Shown piece by piece: positions 24,701 to 35,470 of a stretch of 64,000 nucleotides of DNA; position 1 is the first letter of the stretch, and each line of letters starts with the position of its first letter. Location of the stretch: assembly GCA_015680685.1 (NCBI GenBank), contig MNCI01020885.1, positions 270,980-334,979 of the forward strand, written 5' to 3'. Position numbers and translations under genes: made by a program. Origin of the DNA: Gnetum montanum. Lineage: Eukaryota > Streptophyta > Gnetopsida > Gnetales > Gnetaceae. The notes beneath the pieces are model-generated. The model made no database searches. It saw nothing but the letters and a program-made list of their open reading frames with translations, and was not told the origin of the DNA.

Positions 24701-24892
24701 GACTAAATGAAAACTCATCCTCTCAAGTTGTACAAAATGAGAACAACCCCCATTGATTACATAGTGGATAGGTATGGAATTATTGACTGACTAGGAATTA
24801 TTCATGTCATAGTGGAGAATTGAATAGAACAAAATTGGGAAACAAACACAAAATTACAAAATTGCAAAATTGCAAAATTTTATTGGAACTCA

Positions 24893-27663
24893 TCTGGTTC
24901 CAGGTGGCAGTGGCTCCTCCATGGGTCGCTTCCCCTTATCTTGTGCTCTAGGTTTCAGGAATTGGTGGCTCTGAAGGAGTGCCTTGAGCTCTTCCTCTTC
25001 AATTCAGGGATCCTATGCCATCCATGCGAATGCTCCAATGTTTTATGAAGTTGGCAATTCCCATGGACACAGCAGTTGCAAAAACATCTAATTTTCTTTG
25101 ACATAGTAGGCCGCAAATATGCACTGTTCCTTCTCGTAGGCTATAGATTTATCCTTGTAGTCCTAGTAATCTATAAGCTATCGAGCTAAGCCTGCTACAA
25201 CATCTTTCTAGCCTTGGTAGTTAGCCTTAACCACCTTCAATTTACAAGTTTTGACTTCTAGCCTTTGCAATGTTTTCTTCTGTTCTGCAATTTTTATTTC
25301 ATATTTGGCATAGGTGGTAGCTACCTATTTCTCCAACTCTATTCTCGGGCATCCTACTGTTAACATGGCTAGGTTGGCATATCACAAGTTTTCCAATTCC
25401 ATGTACTTTGTAAGATCTTGGATCTATAGGTCTCTGCTTTTGAGCTCTACCTAGTGGACAAAGGCACATGTGTCCAATATGACCCGCCAATTAGTGTGTT
25501 GAGCACTGAAGGTGTTAATGTGGGCCTTGGCCATATGGATCTCTTTCTCGATGACTTGCTTGTACATTCCCACCTGGTCTTTGAAATATTCTTTTAATTT
25601 TTCATGTCAATTGGCCTTATTTTACCATGCACTTATTTCAGTTGTCATCTTCTGACAGATTGCATGTACCTCCTCCATTGAGAGGGTTTGATTCTCTCTA
25701 GCCAAGTGATTTATGTCTTGGTTGACCTTGACCAACTGTTCTTGTAACTACTGAAAATTTTCTTCAAGAACATTCTTTAGTTTCTCCATAGTGGTCAACT
25801 GAAGATTGTCTATGGCAAGCTATTTATTTTCTTGTTGCAAGGCCTTGAGTGCTTTGGCATGCATGTATGTTTGCGCTTATGCCTTGAAAGCATTCTAATC
25901 AACCTTCTCCTCCTCCTCCTCCACTCTTTTATTATCTACTAATAGTTCATTAATCTGCTCTATCCTGAAAGTGTCCAACTGATATGTGGGAATGAATTGA
26001 GATGGGTCTTGCTGTGTAGCTTGTAGGGTAATGAGCCTTTCTTGGAGTCTTACCAACTCCACCACCGCATGCTCAACCCTGATCTCTGCCATGAAAAAAT
26101 TTTCTTTGGTGGAGATGAGGTCTAATTACATTGCTCTGACATCTTGTAGAATGTCAAACAAGGATGCCATCACTTGTCCTATTTGCAACAACCGATCAAG
26201 AACATCCTCATGCTCTACAGGAGCCATCAACAGACCGGCTAGGGTTTGAGCATCACGTGCTCCTATGAAATTTGTTGTTGGCACAATAGGAACATTAAAG
26301 GACTCTTTGATGTGGTTTGTGACCACTTCTACAGCTCCTACTGCATCTTGGTGTTGCATGACCACTACTTTCACCAGTCTCCAATTGCACCTAGAAGGAT
26401 GCATCGTTCCCTAAAATCTATTGTGACTAATGCGTCTCCTCTCCTCCTATTTAAATGAACACTTTTCCCCATGCACGATCTATAGAAATTGTGGGCCATA
26501 TGGCATTGTTGATGATGCGGAAGAGATTGGCATCATCATGACTTCCCCAATTGATCATCTCAGGGATGGCTCATCAATAGTCAATAATCCTATGGTAGTG
26601 GTAGCAATTGTTCTCACTGGATCATGCTAGGCCTTACTCCTTGCAATTTCTTGGGCCTTATACTTGGGAGTTGGCTAGGCCTTGTAGTTTAAGTTGCAAT
26701 GGGCCCCACCCTCTATTCTTATTTTGGCTCTAGTGCCTCACCAGCACTCTTCCTTTGGGCTGGTGGCTTTAGTAATTCAGTGAACAAGGAATTTTGAGCT
26801 CTTCTAGGGACATCATTGCTGTACCCCAGAATTCCAGCATGCCTACATAGCTTCTTAATGAGACAAGGGAAGGGCAACACAAACTTCCCTATCTTGCATT
26901 CTTCAAATTGCCTTAAGATCTCCATGAGATACAGATGGGGAAAGTTAGCATTAACCTTGCCCATCAATATCGCACTTCCTCTTGTTGCATACATTGACAT
27001 TTTTTTTAATCCTTTTGTGGGGAAGATGTGAAAAGTGCCAATCTTGAAATATATTCTTTCTTCCAATCTCAACTCCCCATATGTCTTGTCCTCTTTGCTA
27101 TATGCCCTATCCAACCAAATTCATCCTGCATTAGCATCGGAGAAAGTGGATAGGTGAGTAACTTTTGGCCTTGTATTTGGAAGGTTTAACACTTTCAAAA
27201 TGGCCTTGGCTGAAAAATCTACGGACACACCACCAATGTTAACTGTGGTGCCTTCTTCTTTATTATGCCAAACTTGGTACGTTTCTCCTAAGTACTAGGC
27301 ACCACTTTCAGACAGGATGGGCCATAATGGGGATCCTTTGAGTTGGTCCCTAATGGCCTCAGGAGCGAACTCCGTGAAAGGTCCAAAGTTCAATTCCATG
27401 ATCATGGCTACCAACATGGACCTTTCATGGATGGCCTGAACACATTTTTGGGACAACGTGAGATGTTGTCCCTATTTAGGCACTTCAGTAGCTCTTACTT
27501 CTACGTGTCTTGACTGCATAGTAGCAGGAGGCTATTGATGGATGCTAAATGATTACACCTCCTACTCTACATGTTCCTTGGGAGACACTTGGCCTCTACA
27601 TCTCCTTGGTCGCTTGAACACACCTTGAGAGGGTCCTTCTTATTGTTCACATTTAGGGGCCAT
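24893..27663 (-). pseudogene. 3' ORF of element EF (putative plant transposon-protein domain)
   Basis: Runs from ATG 27663 (MAPKCEQ, then a stop where B has Q) to about 24893. The best block is at 27240-26720: VNIGGVSVDFSAKAILKVLN, then YFKIGTFHIFPTKG, NFPHLYLMEILRQFE and LPFPCLIKKLCRHAGIL. This order (FS..I..LN.P, W/YF...I.P, PFP.LI..LCR.AG) resembles the 'putative plant transposon protein' domain found in ORFs of Athila-like elements. That family call is from memory and is inference. The second half (26100-25300) is glutamine and glutamate rich with a possible coiled coil near 26092-25895. At least a dozen stops or shifts break it. Its role is not known; it sits where Athila elements carry an extra ORF after pol. 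Confidence 0.6.
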
Positions 27664-28494
27664 CTGCAATCACACGGGGACGATCATTAGTAAGGTTGCT
27701 TACAAAAGTTGAGTTATACCTTACTTCTTGCCTTAATGAGTAAGTTTTCTTATTTTGTGTGATTCAGAGTTAAGAAATTTTGTGAAAATGTCCTCTAAAA
27801 GTTTTAATATTGGGCCCAATTTGATTAGGTGGCTTCAATATTTAATTACCCAGTGTAGGTGAGGAGATAAGATTTTTTTTGGCAATATGTTTATCATTTT
27901 TATAATCAATTACCCTCTATAGTATCCTTTGGGCGATGAAGAATTTCAAAAAAATTATGCATAATTTGGAGTATACCCTTCCCCCATAACTAAGCTAAAT
28001 ACTCCAGGTTTAGGTAGGTTTGATTGGAATGAGAATCGGAGTTCTAGCAAGAGAGTTATGGCTAGTTGACCAAGAGGTGTGCAAGTCATAATTTTTGAAA
28101 GAAAATTTAAAAAACTCCCCAACGTGAATAGTTGAGAATGATGTTGATGTGCACGGGGGGTCCATATATATAGTTTTTTGTTGATGCGATATTGTGTACC
28201 TGATAGCGCAACCCTAATATCGCATCCAACCCGATATTATGTACCTGATAACATGGCCTATTGAAAATAGGGTACTTAGAAAAATTGATAAATTTCTAAA
28301 ATTCTAAGTTAGAAAATGAAGGACTTGAGGTCAATGTAAAAGGTCCAAGGTAATATTGAATAGACATGAAGGCATAAAAAGTATAATGGTGTAGAATCTG
28401 ATAATAAAATTCATGAAGAGCATGAGGAAAAAGGACGTGTTTTGGTACATAGGAACAATTGAACTAGAAGGATGATAAGGGAAAGAATGTAGTA
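27664..28494 (-). other. Noncoding linker of EF, left part
   Basis: Aligns with 5102-5350 of B for its first part (TTTTAATATTGGGCCCAATTTG matches TTTTAATGTTGGACCTGGTTTG). The middle (28140-28260) holds extra GATATTG/TACCTGATA words like those in the LTR U3. It is interrupted by H at 28500. Confidence 0.65.
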
Positions 28495-28499
28495 CTTAG
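28495..28499. repeat. Target-site duplication of H, left copy (CTTAG)
   Basis: CTTAG directly before the LTR start TGTTGGC. Identical CTTAG at 40071-40075. Confidence 0.92.
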
Positions 28500-30119
28500 T
28501 GTTGGCGATCGTTTGGGATGCGACCACCAACGAGTGTCCTCAAACAAGATTTAGGTGCTTGCTGGTCTCTGGCAACACCAAGGCCTAGATACCTCCAAAT
28601 AGACTCAGTAGTTAATGTGAGTATGCGTGTGTGTTGTTGCGGTGTGCAGTTGTGAAAAATGAAATGATTACATTGTGTGTAAACTACAAATGACTTATCT
28701 TAAAGAGATTTAGCCAACTTTGCCAAGTACTGTGAGTTGTTGAGAGTTCCTATTTTGTTCAATTGCCTAGCCTACGCAGTCCTTATAATACCTACTTGTA
28801 AAAAATAAAATTTTGTAAAAATATTTGAGCACAACTTTGCGAATCTACTTCTAATTTTCCCTAGAGAAAGAAATAGTTCCACAAGAAAACTAGAAATAGA
28901 GCAAGATTCAATGGAAATAGAAAGGAAAGAAAGCAGATTTGCATTAGGACCTCAAATGTTTAAACAAGGTAAAATGATACGAGTAAACACTTTGCATTAA
29001 AGCTATCCCAAATTCAATAACTATGAATTGTTCAAAATTCCAAGGCTCAAATAAGAAATTTCTTCAAGAAAATCCTACTATGCTACCAAAAAGTTGCTGT
29101 GTAAACTATCATGTACAAGACTCCATTTTGGCTAGATAATGGATGTCAACAATTGCATTCAATAGAACCTTCAAAAGACTTGAAAATTTCTGATTGAAAT
29201 ACCACAAAGATTCACTTTAAAGATAAAAGAAGCTATTCTGGTCCCATCAAAATACCAAAGATTTTCTGAACCCTCTTGACTATTGAATTGTTCAACGACA
29301 TGACTACAAGCAGAGGCTCTCTTACAAAAATCTCAATAGCGGTTCTTATACATTGCACAATAATAAAATTTACTACTAAAATGCTCTTAAGGCTTTCAAA
29401 CACAAGTGCTTCTATGGAAAAATTTTAATAGAAATCTTCTATTATGCAACAAGAACAAAAAGAGCAATCTAAGAATCTCAAAATTACTTGCCAAGCATGA
29501 TACGATCTAAACCACTAGCTAAACAATTTAAACAAAATAAAAATAAAACATAACTCACAGGACTATGACAAAGAGGCTGAAATATTTTCTTTTCCCAGTC
29601 ATCTTACAAGCAATCTTTCACAATGTGTGACCCCAAGTGTGTGCTAGTAGTCCCCCAATATCTCTTTCCTCTTACCCCTAAAGCCTTTTTATAAGGTTCA
29701 AAAGGTAGTTACATATTTTAAAATATCTTAGCTAACTTCTCTCCCAAGAAAGGAAGTTATAACTTACCCAACTAGTTAGGAGATATTTCTTGAATCTAGT
29801 TAGGAAGTTATACAAAAAATTAGGAGGAACTTATGCTAACATTGACATTTGTAAATATTACAAATATTTTATAGGTAACAACCTATACAATAATTTTTGA
29901 AAAATAAATTCAAGACCTCAATCTTATGAGAGCTTTATTCAATTTTTATTTTAGGATTTTTAATTTCCCATTGTGTATAAAGCCTTAGTAATTCACTCAG
30001 GATAATTAAATAACAATAGGTCTTTAACAAGGGCTTCATACCATTATCGTATGTGAGAAATTTCCAAAATTATATTTTGACAACTAAACCATGTGAAATT
30101 GAAATTTTATTTCTGTAAC

Positions 30120-30720
30120 TCCAATTTCAGGCGTTCGGGTTGTGTATTTGTCTTCAGCGATGAATAAACTACAACTTTGATTTATTGGCATCAGCTAAAA
30201 TATCTCCTGGTTCTGCTGATTCGGTTGTACACTTGTCTTATTGTGCCTTCGTGTCTCTATTGCTACGTTCAGTGGATTGGTATGGCGATAACAAATGCAT
30301 CAGCGTCAGGCACTGCTGCTATTTTTGATAAGGTTATTTGCAGGTTCACCATTGCAAAGTCTTCTCTGGAAGTAGTTTCTTAACTTCGTACATATCTCTG
30401 CATTTGGAATGCATTTTAATCGAAGCGGTTCTAATAACGGTATCTGCATCAAAACCCTTTCAAAAATCATTCGATGATAACTGAAAGTTGTTATGCCCCT
30501 TCTAATCTACATGTTAGGAAGCTGTTCAAGCAATGAGATGGAACCAAAATGTAGCAACCAAAATGTATTTCCCCGTGTTGTCGATGAAATTTGTGAAACA
30601 ACACAGAGGCTAGTAGGGTTTGATGGCATGATGACGACGCAATCACTCCTCAGCTGCATGTCGCAGACTGCCATGCAGAATAAGAGCTCGCTGATGTAGC
30701 GGTAGTGCTGGAGAAGGAGG
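30120..30720. other. LTR insert of unknown origin
   Basis: Higher-complexity sequence than the rest of the LTR, also present at 38385-38960. Neither strand gives a protein I can name. The minus strand has an open block near 30690-30560 (RYISELLFCMAVCDMQL in this copy). The plus strand has QWIGMAITNASASG near 30270-30320, kept in both LTRs. Because it adjoins recognisable gene fragments it may be another captured piece. Confidence 0.35.
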
Positions 30721-30850
30721 TTTAATTTGATGAAGATGCCCTGATATTATCAAGCAAATCTGGTAATGAGATCGGGGTTTCAATGAAACACGACTCTATT
30801 TCTGTGTGTGGATGAGGGCTTCGATTTTTCTCATCTGTCACTGCCACGTT

Positions 30851-30928
30851 CATGGAAAAGGGGGTTTTGTCACCCAAGGACTTGGCCATGCCCATGGCGT
30901 TGGCATTTTTCTTGATGCCCGGCTGCAC
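30851..30928 (-). pseudogene. Captured RuvBL2-like AAA+ ATPase fragment in H 3' LTR
   Basis: About 26 codons on the minus strand read VQPGIKKNANAMGMAKSLG followed by DKTPFSM. This lines up without gaps with the Walker A region of eukaryotic RuvB-like 2 proteins (GQPGTGKTAIAMGMAKSLG pattern), a DNA-dependent ATPase of chromatin-remodelling complexes. Here the Walker A glycine and GKT residues are altered (GIKKN), so it cannot bind ATP. The reading continues open to 30722 but no longer resembles the family, perhaps because an exon ended. The fragment is far too short to be a gene. The identification rests on my memory of the family motif. Confidence 0.7.
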
Positions 30929-30975
30929 CACAATAAGCATTACACGGTAGTGGATTTTGTCACTCCTACTACCCT

Positions 30976-31131
30976 GGTAAAAATGTGATTGTCTGGAATG
31001 CCATGATTGGGAATGGACTGGAAGCTCTACAACTTTTTGGGCACTTCAAAAAATTAGGGATTCAACCCAATCAGAATAATTTCGTTCATGTTCTATTTTT
31101 TTGCAGTCATGTAGGATTTGTGCACGAATGA
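30976..31131 (+). pseudogene. Captured PPR-protein fragment in H 3' LTR
   Basis: An open run of 51 codons ending in TGA at 31129 reads KNVIVWNAMIGNGLEALQLF, then KLGIQPNQNNFVHVLFFCSH and VGFVHE. This is the classic plant pentatricopeptide repeat pattern (NVVSWNAMI..G...EAL.LF..M...G..PN..TF..VL.ACSHAG.V.EG), in organelle RNA-binding proteins of the PLS class. It covers about one and a half repeats with a short deletion after GN. It lies on the opposite strand to the element's own genes and to the RuvBL2-like piece. Confidence 0.8.
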
Positions 31132-31149
31132 TTAATTTTTCAATCTTTG

Positions 31150-31372
31150 GAGAGAGCCTTCAAAACAGTTGACGTTGCCTTCAAAGTTGTTAAATGATAA
31201 ATTTAAAACCTAAAGAAAAGTAAGGTTGGACAAAGTCTCTAGAATAGGACCCGTAATCTTGTTATGAGAAAGACCCATGTTCTCCAGCTGTGTAAGCTTG
31301 TTGCCTAAGGATTTTGATTGCTTCCCATCAAAATTTTTGAAGGAAAGATTAACATTGACCGCATTCAGCCAT
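31150..31372 (-). pseudogene. Captured leucine-rich-repeat fragment in H 3' LTR
   Basis: Minus-strand reading has two LRR units (LTQLENMGLSHNKITGPI and LSNLTFL-stop-VLNLSFNNFEG). They match the plant extracellular LRR consensus LxxLxxLxLSxNxxxGxIP of receptor-like proteins and kinases. The stop is TAG where the other LTR copy (39386-39607) has CAG. No signal peptide, kinase or transmembrane part is present. Confidence 0.75.
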
Positions 31373-31844
31373 TCAACAATATGAATTGCAATGTTCCTAT
31401 TTAATCAATGCAGAAATAATTTTACCCTGCACCATCAGACTGTTGAATATGTGTTGCTGCAGAGATATGCTTTCCCGAAATAAAATGGATACAAAACCAA
31501 TTTTACTTTATATGCTCTTTGATTTGCTACATATTCATATCATATAAATGATACATATAAAAATTGTACTTCCTCCATAATCTTGCTAGACTTTGCTTCC
31601 GTAAAGCCCAATGTATCATAATATATTTATATATCTATATTTCTTCCTTGTAAAATGCATTGCTCAGAGATTCATAAGCTTACTATAGGAATGGTACTCC
31701 TATATATTTCTTCCTTAAATTAAAAGAATGTTGTTGTTAACTTATTCTTTTCCTTTCAAACTGAAATTTTTGCCACTTCTCCAAAAACTCTTAACCAATT
31801 TAATCCTACCAACCTGCTCCATCAAATGGCCAAATGTGCCAACA

Positions 31845-31859
31845 TTTCTACCCCCTTTA
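31845..31859 (-). other. Polypurine tract of element H
   Basis: Minus-strand AAAGGGGGTAGAAA directly before the LTR start TGTTGGCAC. Confidence 0.8.
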
Positions 31860-32034
31860 AAAAGGCTTAAAGAAATAAAATATGCAAGCCCTTTAAAACT
31901 GAACTATACTTAAACTTTTATTGAACATAAAAATATTTTTGAAGGAAAATTTCCATCAAACATAAGGTTTGATGCTATAAAAACCTCATTCCTAAGAAAA
32001 ACAACAAACTATACATTATCAAGTCCTTCATAGA

Positions 32035-32511
32035 CTATTCTTGGGATGGAAACTGAATTGTGAGGGTTACCCTAGTAGGAATCCTCATCTCTCTAACTAT
32101 TTTATAAGAAATTTCTGATGTGATGAAGGTTGTTCTGTTATTCTCTGGCTTGGTAGATCTCTCAACTGGATCTACTAGAACTTTTTCTTCAGCACTCTTC
32201 TGTTCTTCCTCATTGGGTCCTTCATGTTCCTCTTGGGAGACAAAGGCCTCTTTCCATGACTCCTCATTCATTGGTTGCTCTTCTCCCTTTTCCTCTTCTT
32301 TGGTGCAATCTTGATATTGCGCCCAAACATTCGACTCTATCTCTAAACCTCTTTTGAGGAAAGAAAATTCATCGGACAACCAAGCCATGAAAGGGAACTC
32401 TTTCGAAGCTCCACACGATCTAGCTTTTAGGTAAGCCTTTAACACATGCTCAGGGAAACATCCCATCACATATGGAATAAAATGCTTTCTCATTTCTCTC
32501 CCAAACTCCAT
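32035..32511 (-). CDS. Uncharacterised 158-residue ORF of element H (between integrase and 3' LTR)
   Basis: Uninterrupted from ATG (32511) to stop, on the same strand as gag and pol, 430 bp after integrase and 190 bp before the polypurine tract. The N-terminal third (MEFGREMRKHFIPYVMGCF, then HVLKAYLKARSCGASKEFPF) looks globular. The middle (about residues 68-115) is strongly acidic and glutamate-rich. The end contains a basic segment (YKIVREMRIPTRVTLTIQF). I see no membrane segment, zinc finger or known motif and do not recognise the family. It could be an element-specific accessory protein, a captured host piece or a chance survivor. Lack of stops in an element whose gag has several is unusual. 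Confidence 0.5.
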   Translation of the reverse strand: MEFGREMRKHFIPYVMGCFPEHVLKAYLKARSCGASKEFPFMAWLSDEFSFLKRGLEIESNVWAQYQDCTKEEEKGEEQPMNEESWKEAFVSQEEHEGPNEEEQKSAEEKVLVDPVERSTKPENNRTTFITSEISYKIVREMRIPTRVTLTIQFPSQE

Positions 32512-32941
32512 CTCCTCTTCTAAATTAGCTCTCTCTAACTTTCACTACTCAACTTGAATTGAAAGATGATGAAATCCTAGGCAACCCAATCCTCTTTTTA
32601 TAGGTGCTAGAAATTTGAAATTCCCCCCAAGAGTCTTCAACCAAGTTTCCTTCTTTTTAGGCATTCTAACCATTTTTCACAATCCTCACTAAGTGGTGGA
32701 TGAGTCACCTCTCCACTTGTCATACTTGTAGAATTCCACTTGTTTCACTTGTAGGCTTCCACTTGCTTCACTTGAAGGAAAACTATTTTCTAATTTTATT
32801 TACTATTATAATGTACTATCTACTTATCTAATTATATACCAATAGCATAATTAAACATGATAATTAATACTATATTCCTAGTAATATTAGTAATATTATA
32901 TCTAATAGTATATACATAAATTATTTTGTGTAAGGACATCT
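32512..32941 (-). other. Spacer between accessory ORF and integrase in H
   Basis: AT-rich (TATTA/TAATA runs at 32800-32930) with a short repeat of CACTTG words at 32715-32775. No coding content was seen. Confidence 0.5.
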
Positions 32942-34042
32942 TCAAGCTATATGCAATTGTCCCAAATAATTTTTTATATGCAAAACATTATATGGAAATT
33001 GTAATTCCATGCCATCCAAAGTTGATAATTTGTAAGTATCCTCTGACAATTGCTTTGTAATTTGAAAGGGACCAATCCATGTCGGGGTAAACTTATTTGG
33101 TTTCTTCATATTCCATAATAGGACAAGGTCCCCTATCTTGAAAGTTCTTTTCAAAGCTTTCCTATCAAACCATCTTTTAACTTGAGAGGTATTCTGTAAC
33201 AAATTATCCCTTGCTTTATCTACTTCAGCTTCTCTTTTAATAAGCAAAGTCATGAAACTTCTATCTTTATCAGTTTTTTCACTATATCTTTGTACAAATT
33301 CAGAAGCTGAGCTTACAATCTTATTTGTAATTCTTGCTGGCAAACCATAGACTAAGTTATATGGTGATGTCCCAATAGCTTTCTTGAATCTAATTCGATC
33401 TGACCATAATGCGGATTGTAGATAATCGATCCAATTTCCTGGATTCCCATCCATTGATTTCTTGATATAAGCGATAAGCTTTTTATTGGTGGATTCTGCT
33501 AGGCCATTTCCTTGGGGATAGTAGTTTGATGAGGAAAATAAGAAAATAGATTTTTCTGATGCCCATATGATAAACTCGTAGGATTTGAAGGCGAGTCCAT
33601 TATCTGACACTAACATTTCGGGTAGACCAAATCTACTTAGAATGTGGTCTTCTAGGAACTTAATCACGTCTGATGCTGAACTTCCTCTTAGAGCCTTTGC
33701 TTCAGACCATTTAGTGAAATAATTAGTAGCTGTGAGAATAAACTTGTGTCCAGCTTTTGAAGGAGTAATTGTTCCAATAAAATCCAAACCCCATTGCTGA
33801 AATGGTCTATCTGTAACTACTGGCTTCAAAGGGGCTCTAGGCTTTTTAATCTTGGGCCCATGATTTTGACATTTATAGCATTTTTGATTCTTCGAACTAA
33901 TGTCTTGATACATGGAAGGCCAGTAATATCCATATCGAAGTATATGTTGCATAGTCGACTTAAGGGATTCATAAATTAAATTCAAATGATCATAAAATTG
34001 TTCCAAAATGAAACTAATTTGGTCATTATGAACACATTCCAA
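32942..34042 (-). CDS. Integrase of element H (open, 366 residues)
   Basis: Joins element DNA to the host chromosome in the nucleus. It retains the core D,D,E residues: WGLDFIG (first Asp), VSDNGLAF (second Asp) and NGLAESTNKKL (Glu). The N-terminal zinc finger is suggested by ILRYGYYWPSMYQD followed by KCYKCQNHG. The C-terminal part has FKIGDLVLLWN, WIGPFQI (a GPY/F-type module) and EDTYKLSTLDG, then ends without a chromodomain. This is expected for Tat rather than chromovirus elements. The whole frame is open, but it is separated from the RT frame by a stop at about 34050, so no full polyprotein can be made. The listed start is simply the first ATG in the open run. Confidence 0.85.
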   Translation of the reverse strand: MECVHNDQISFILEQFYDHLNLIYESLKSTMQHILRYGYYWPSMYQDISSKNQKCYKCQNHGPKIKKPRAPLKPVVTDRPFQQWGLDFIGTITPSKAGHKFILTATNYFTKWSEAKALRGSSASDVIKFLEDHILSRFGLPEMLVSDNGLAFKSYEFIIWASEKSIFLFSSSNYYPQGNGLAESTNKKLIAYIKKSMDGNPGNWIDYLQSALWSDRIRFKKAIGTSPYNLVYGLPARITNKIVSSASEFVQRYSEKTDKDRSFMTLLIKREAEVDKARDNLLQNTSQVKRWFDRKALKRTFKIGDLVLLWNMKKPNKFTPTWIGPFQITKQLSEDTYKLSTLDGMELQFPYNVLHIKNYLGQLHIA

Positions 34043-34060
34043 TAAAACCCCTTAAAAATT

Positions 34061-35470
34061 CTATGTATATAATATACCATCTTTAACAACAAATATTTGT
34101 GCTCTTTTGAAGAAAGCTCTCTTTTGACTTGCAGTTAAATTGTTTGGGATTTTTCTTGTATTAAGAAACTTGAGAATTTCATCATACCAATTCTCTTCAT
34201 GGGTATCAAGTGTACATACTTCACTTTCTCTAGTCATTAACTTGGCCAATCTCATTCCCTTAATTGTTTTGCATATTTCTAATGAAAATATGAAACTTTG
34301 CAACTTTATAATCCATTTTCCTTTTTTTAATCCAATCTCATTTTGGGCTAGGAATCTCTTGACTGTAGGTTTAATTAGAATAATGTGGACTAATGAACTT
34401 TCCAAATAATATTTAAAATGCTGAAGTGCTTTGATGACTGCAAAAACTTGTTTCTCTAAGTCTAAATAATTTAATTCTGAACCTTTCAACTGATACCCAA
34501 AAAATCCAATTGGTTCATCTTGATCTTCATCATCTTTTTGTGTTAAAATAGCAGTGATAGAATCATTCGAAACAAAAGAATATAACCAAAATTCTTCTTT
34601 TAGCCTAGGCTTCACCAAATATGGAGCCTCTTGTATAGCATTTTTAATTTTTAATAAAGCTCTCTCTGATTCTGGTGTTTTCTCTACTTTGACGTTCTTT
34701 TTTAACATATGCATCAAAGGCTTGGTAATTTTAGTAAACTTGGGGATGAACTTTTTCACAAAGTTTATCTTTCCAAAGAAAGATCTAAGAGATTTCTTAC
34801 TTGTGGGATGCTCAATATTCTGTACTGCTTGGATTCGGGAATTGTCTATGGAAATTCCTTCTTGACATATCACATGGCCTAATAAGCTTCCAGATTTAAC
34901 CCCAAAGATACACTTTTTAGGATTTAATAAAATACCAAACTCACGACATCTGTCGAAAACTTGCTGAAGATAATTAATATGATCTTCCTTTTTCTTTGAG
35001 AATATTGTAATATCATCCAGATAAACCACCACGAATTTTCCTAATAAATCCTTAAATGCTAAATCCATTGCTATTTGGAAAGTAACTCTAGCATTTGACA
35101 ATCCAAATGGCATTCTTTGGTAAGTGAAAGTTCCCCATTTCGTGATAAATGCTATTTTGTATCTATCATTCTTATCTACCATGATTTGATTATAACCTAA
35201 GAAACCATATAAGAGAGAATATACTTGATAACCTGAGACTTTAATCAGGATCTCATCAATTCTTGGAAGTGGATACTTATCCTTTTTTGAGGCATCATTC
35301 AAAATTCTAAAGTATACACAAAGCCTTATATCACCATTTTTCTTTCTCACTGGAACAAGGTTAGCAAGCCATGTTGAATATCATACTCAAAATATGATTT
35401 GTGCTTGTAACAACTTCTTGATTTCAACTTCCATAGTTGGCTCAAATGATGGATTGAATTTTCTTTGTTT
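34061..35470 (-). pseudogene. Reverse transcriptase and RNase H of element H
   Basis: Open from 35350 to 34061. RT motifs in order: RKKNGDIRLCVYFRILN, FLGYNQIMV, TYQRMPFGLSNARVTFQ, the catalytic VVYLDDITIFSKK (about 35035-35000, YLDD intact), LNPKKCIFGV and LGHVICQEGISI. RNase H follows, but its first catalytic aspartate position reads YSFVSNDSITAIL instead of DAS, and the later TDH motif is replaced by ILIKP, so RNase H looks dead while RT keeps its active site. Upstream to 35470 the same frame has TGA stops in QIIF-stop-V-stop-YSTW, where relatives have arginine (CGA). The pre-RT segment (FAWSYDDLKAF...HKIPLIEG) is at 35671-35471. Confidence 0.85.

Larger units (their letters stand above)
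28500..31844 (-). repeat. 3' LTR of element H
   Basis: 3345 bp. Starts TGTTGGCGATCG and ends AATGTGCCAACA on the plus strand. About 620 bp (roughly 29093-29712) have no counterpart in the other LTR, where the flanks join at 37966. The right third holds the host-gene fragments listed below, in the U3 part of the LTR. Confidence 0.92.

Noticed and set aside
32120-32314. Plus-strand serine-rich open frame opposite the accessory ORF of H
   Set aside because: It is the antisense of the glutamate-rich stretch, and such complementarity (GAA/GAG versus TTC/CTC) gives long open antisense frames by composition.
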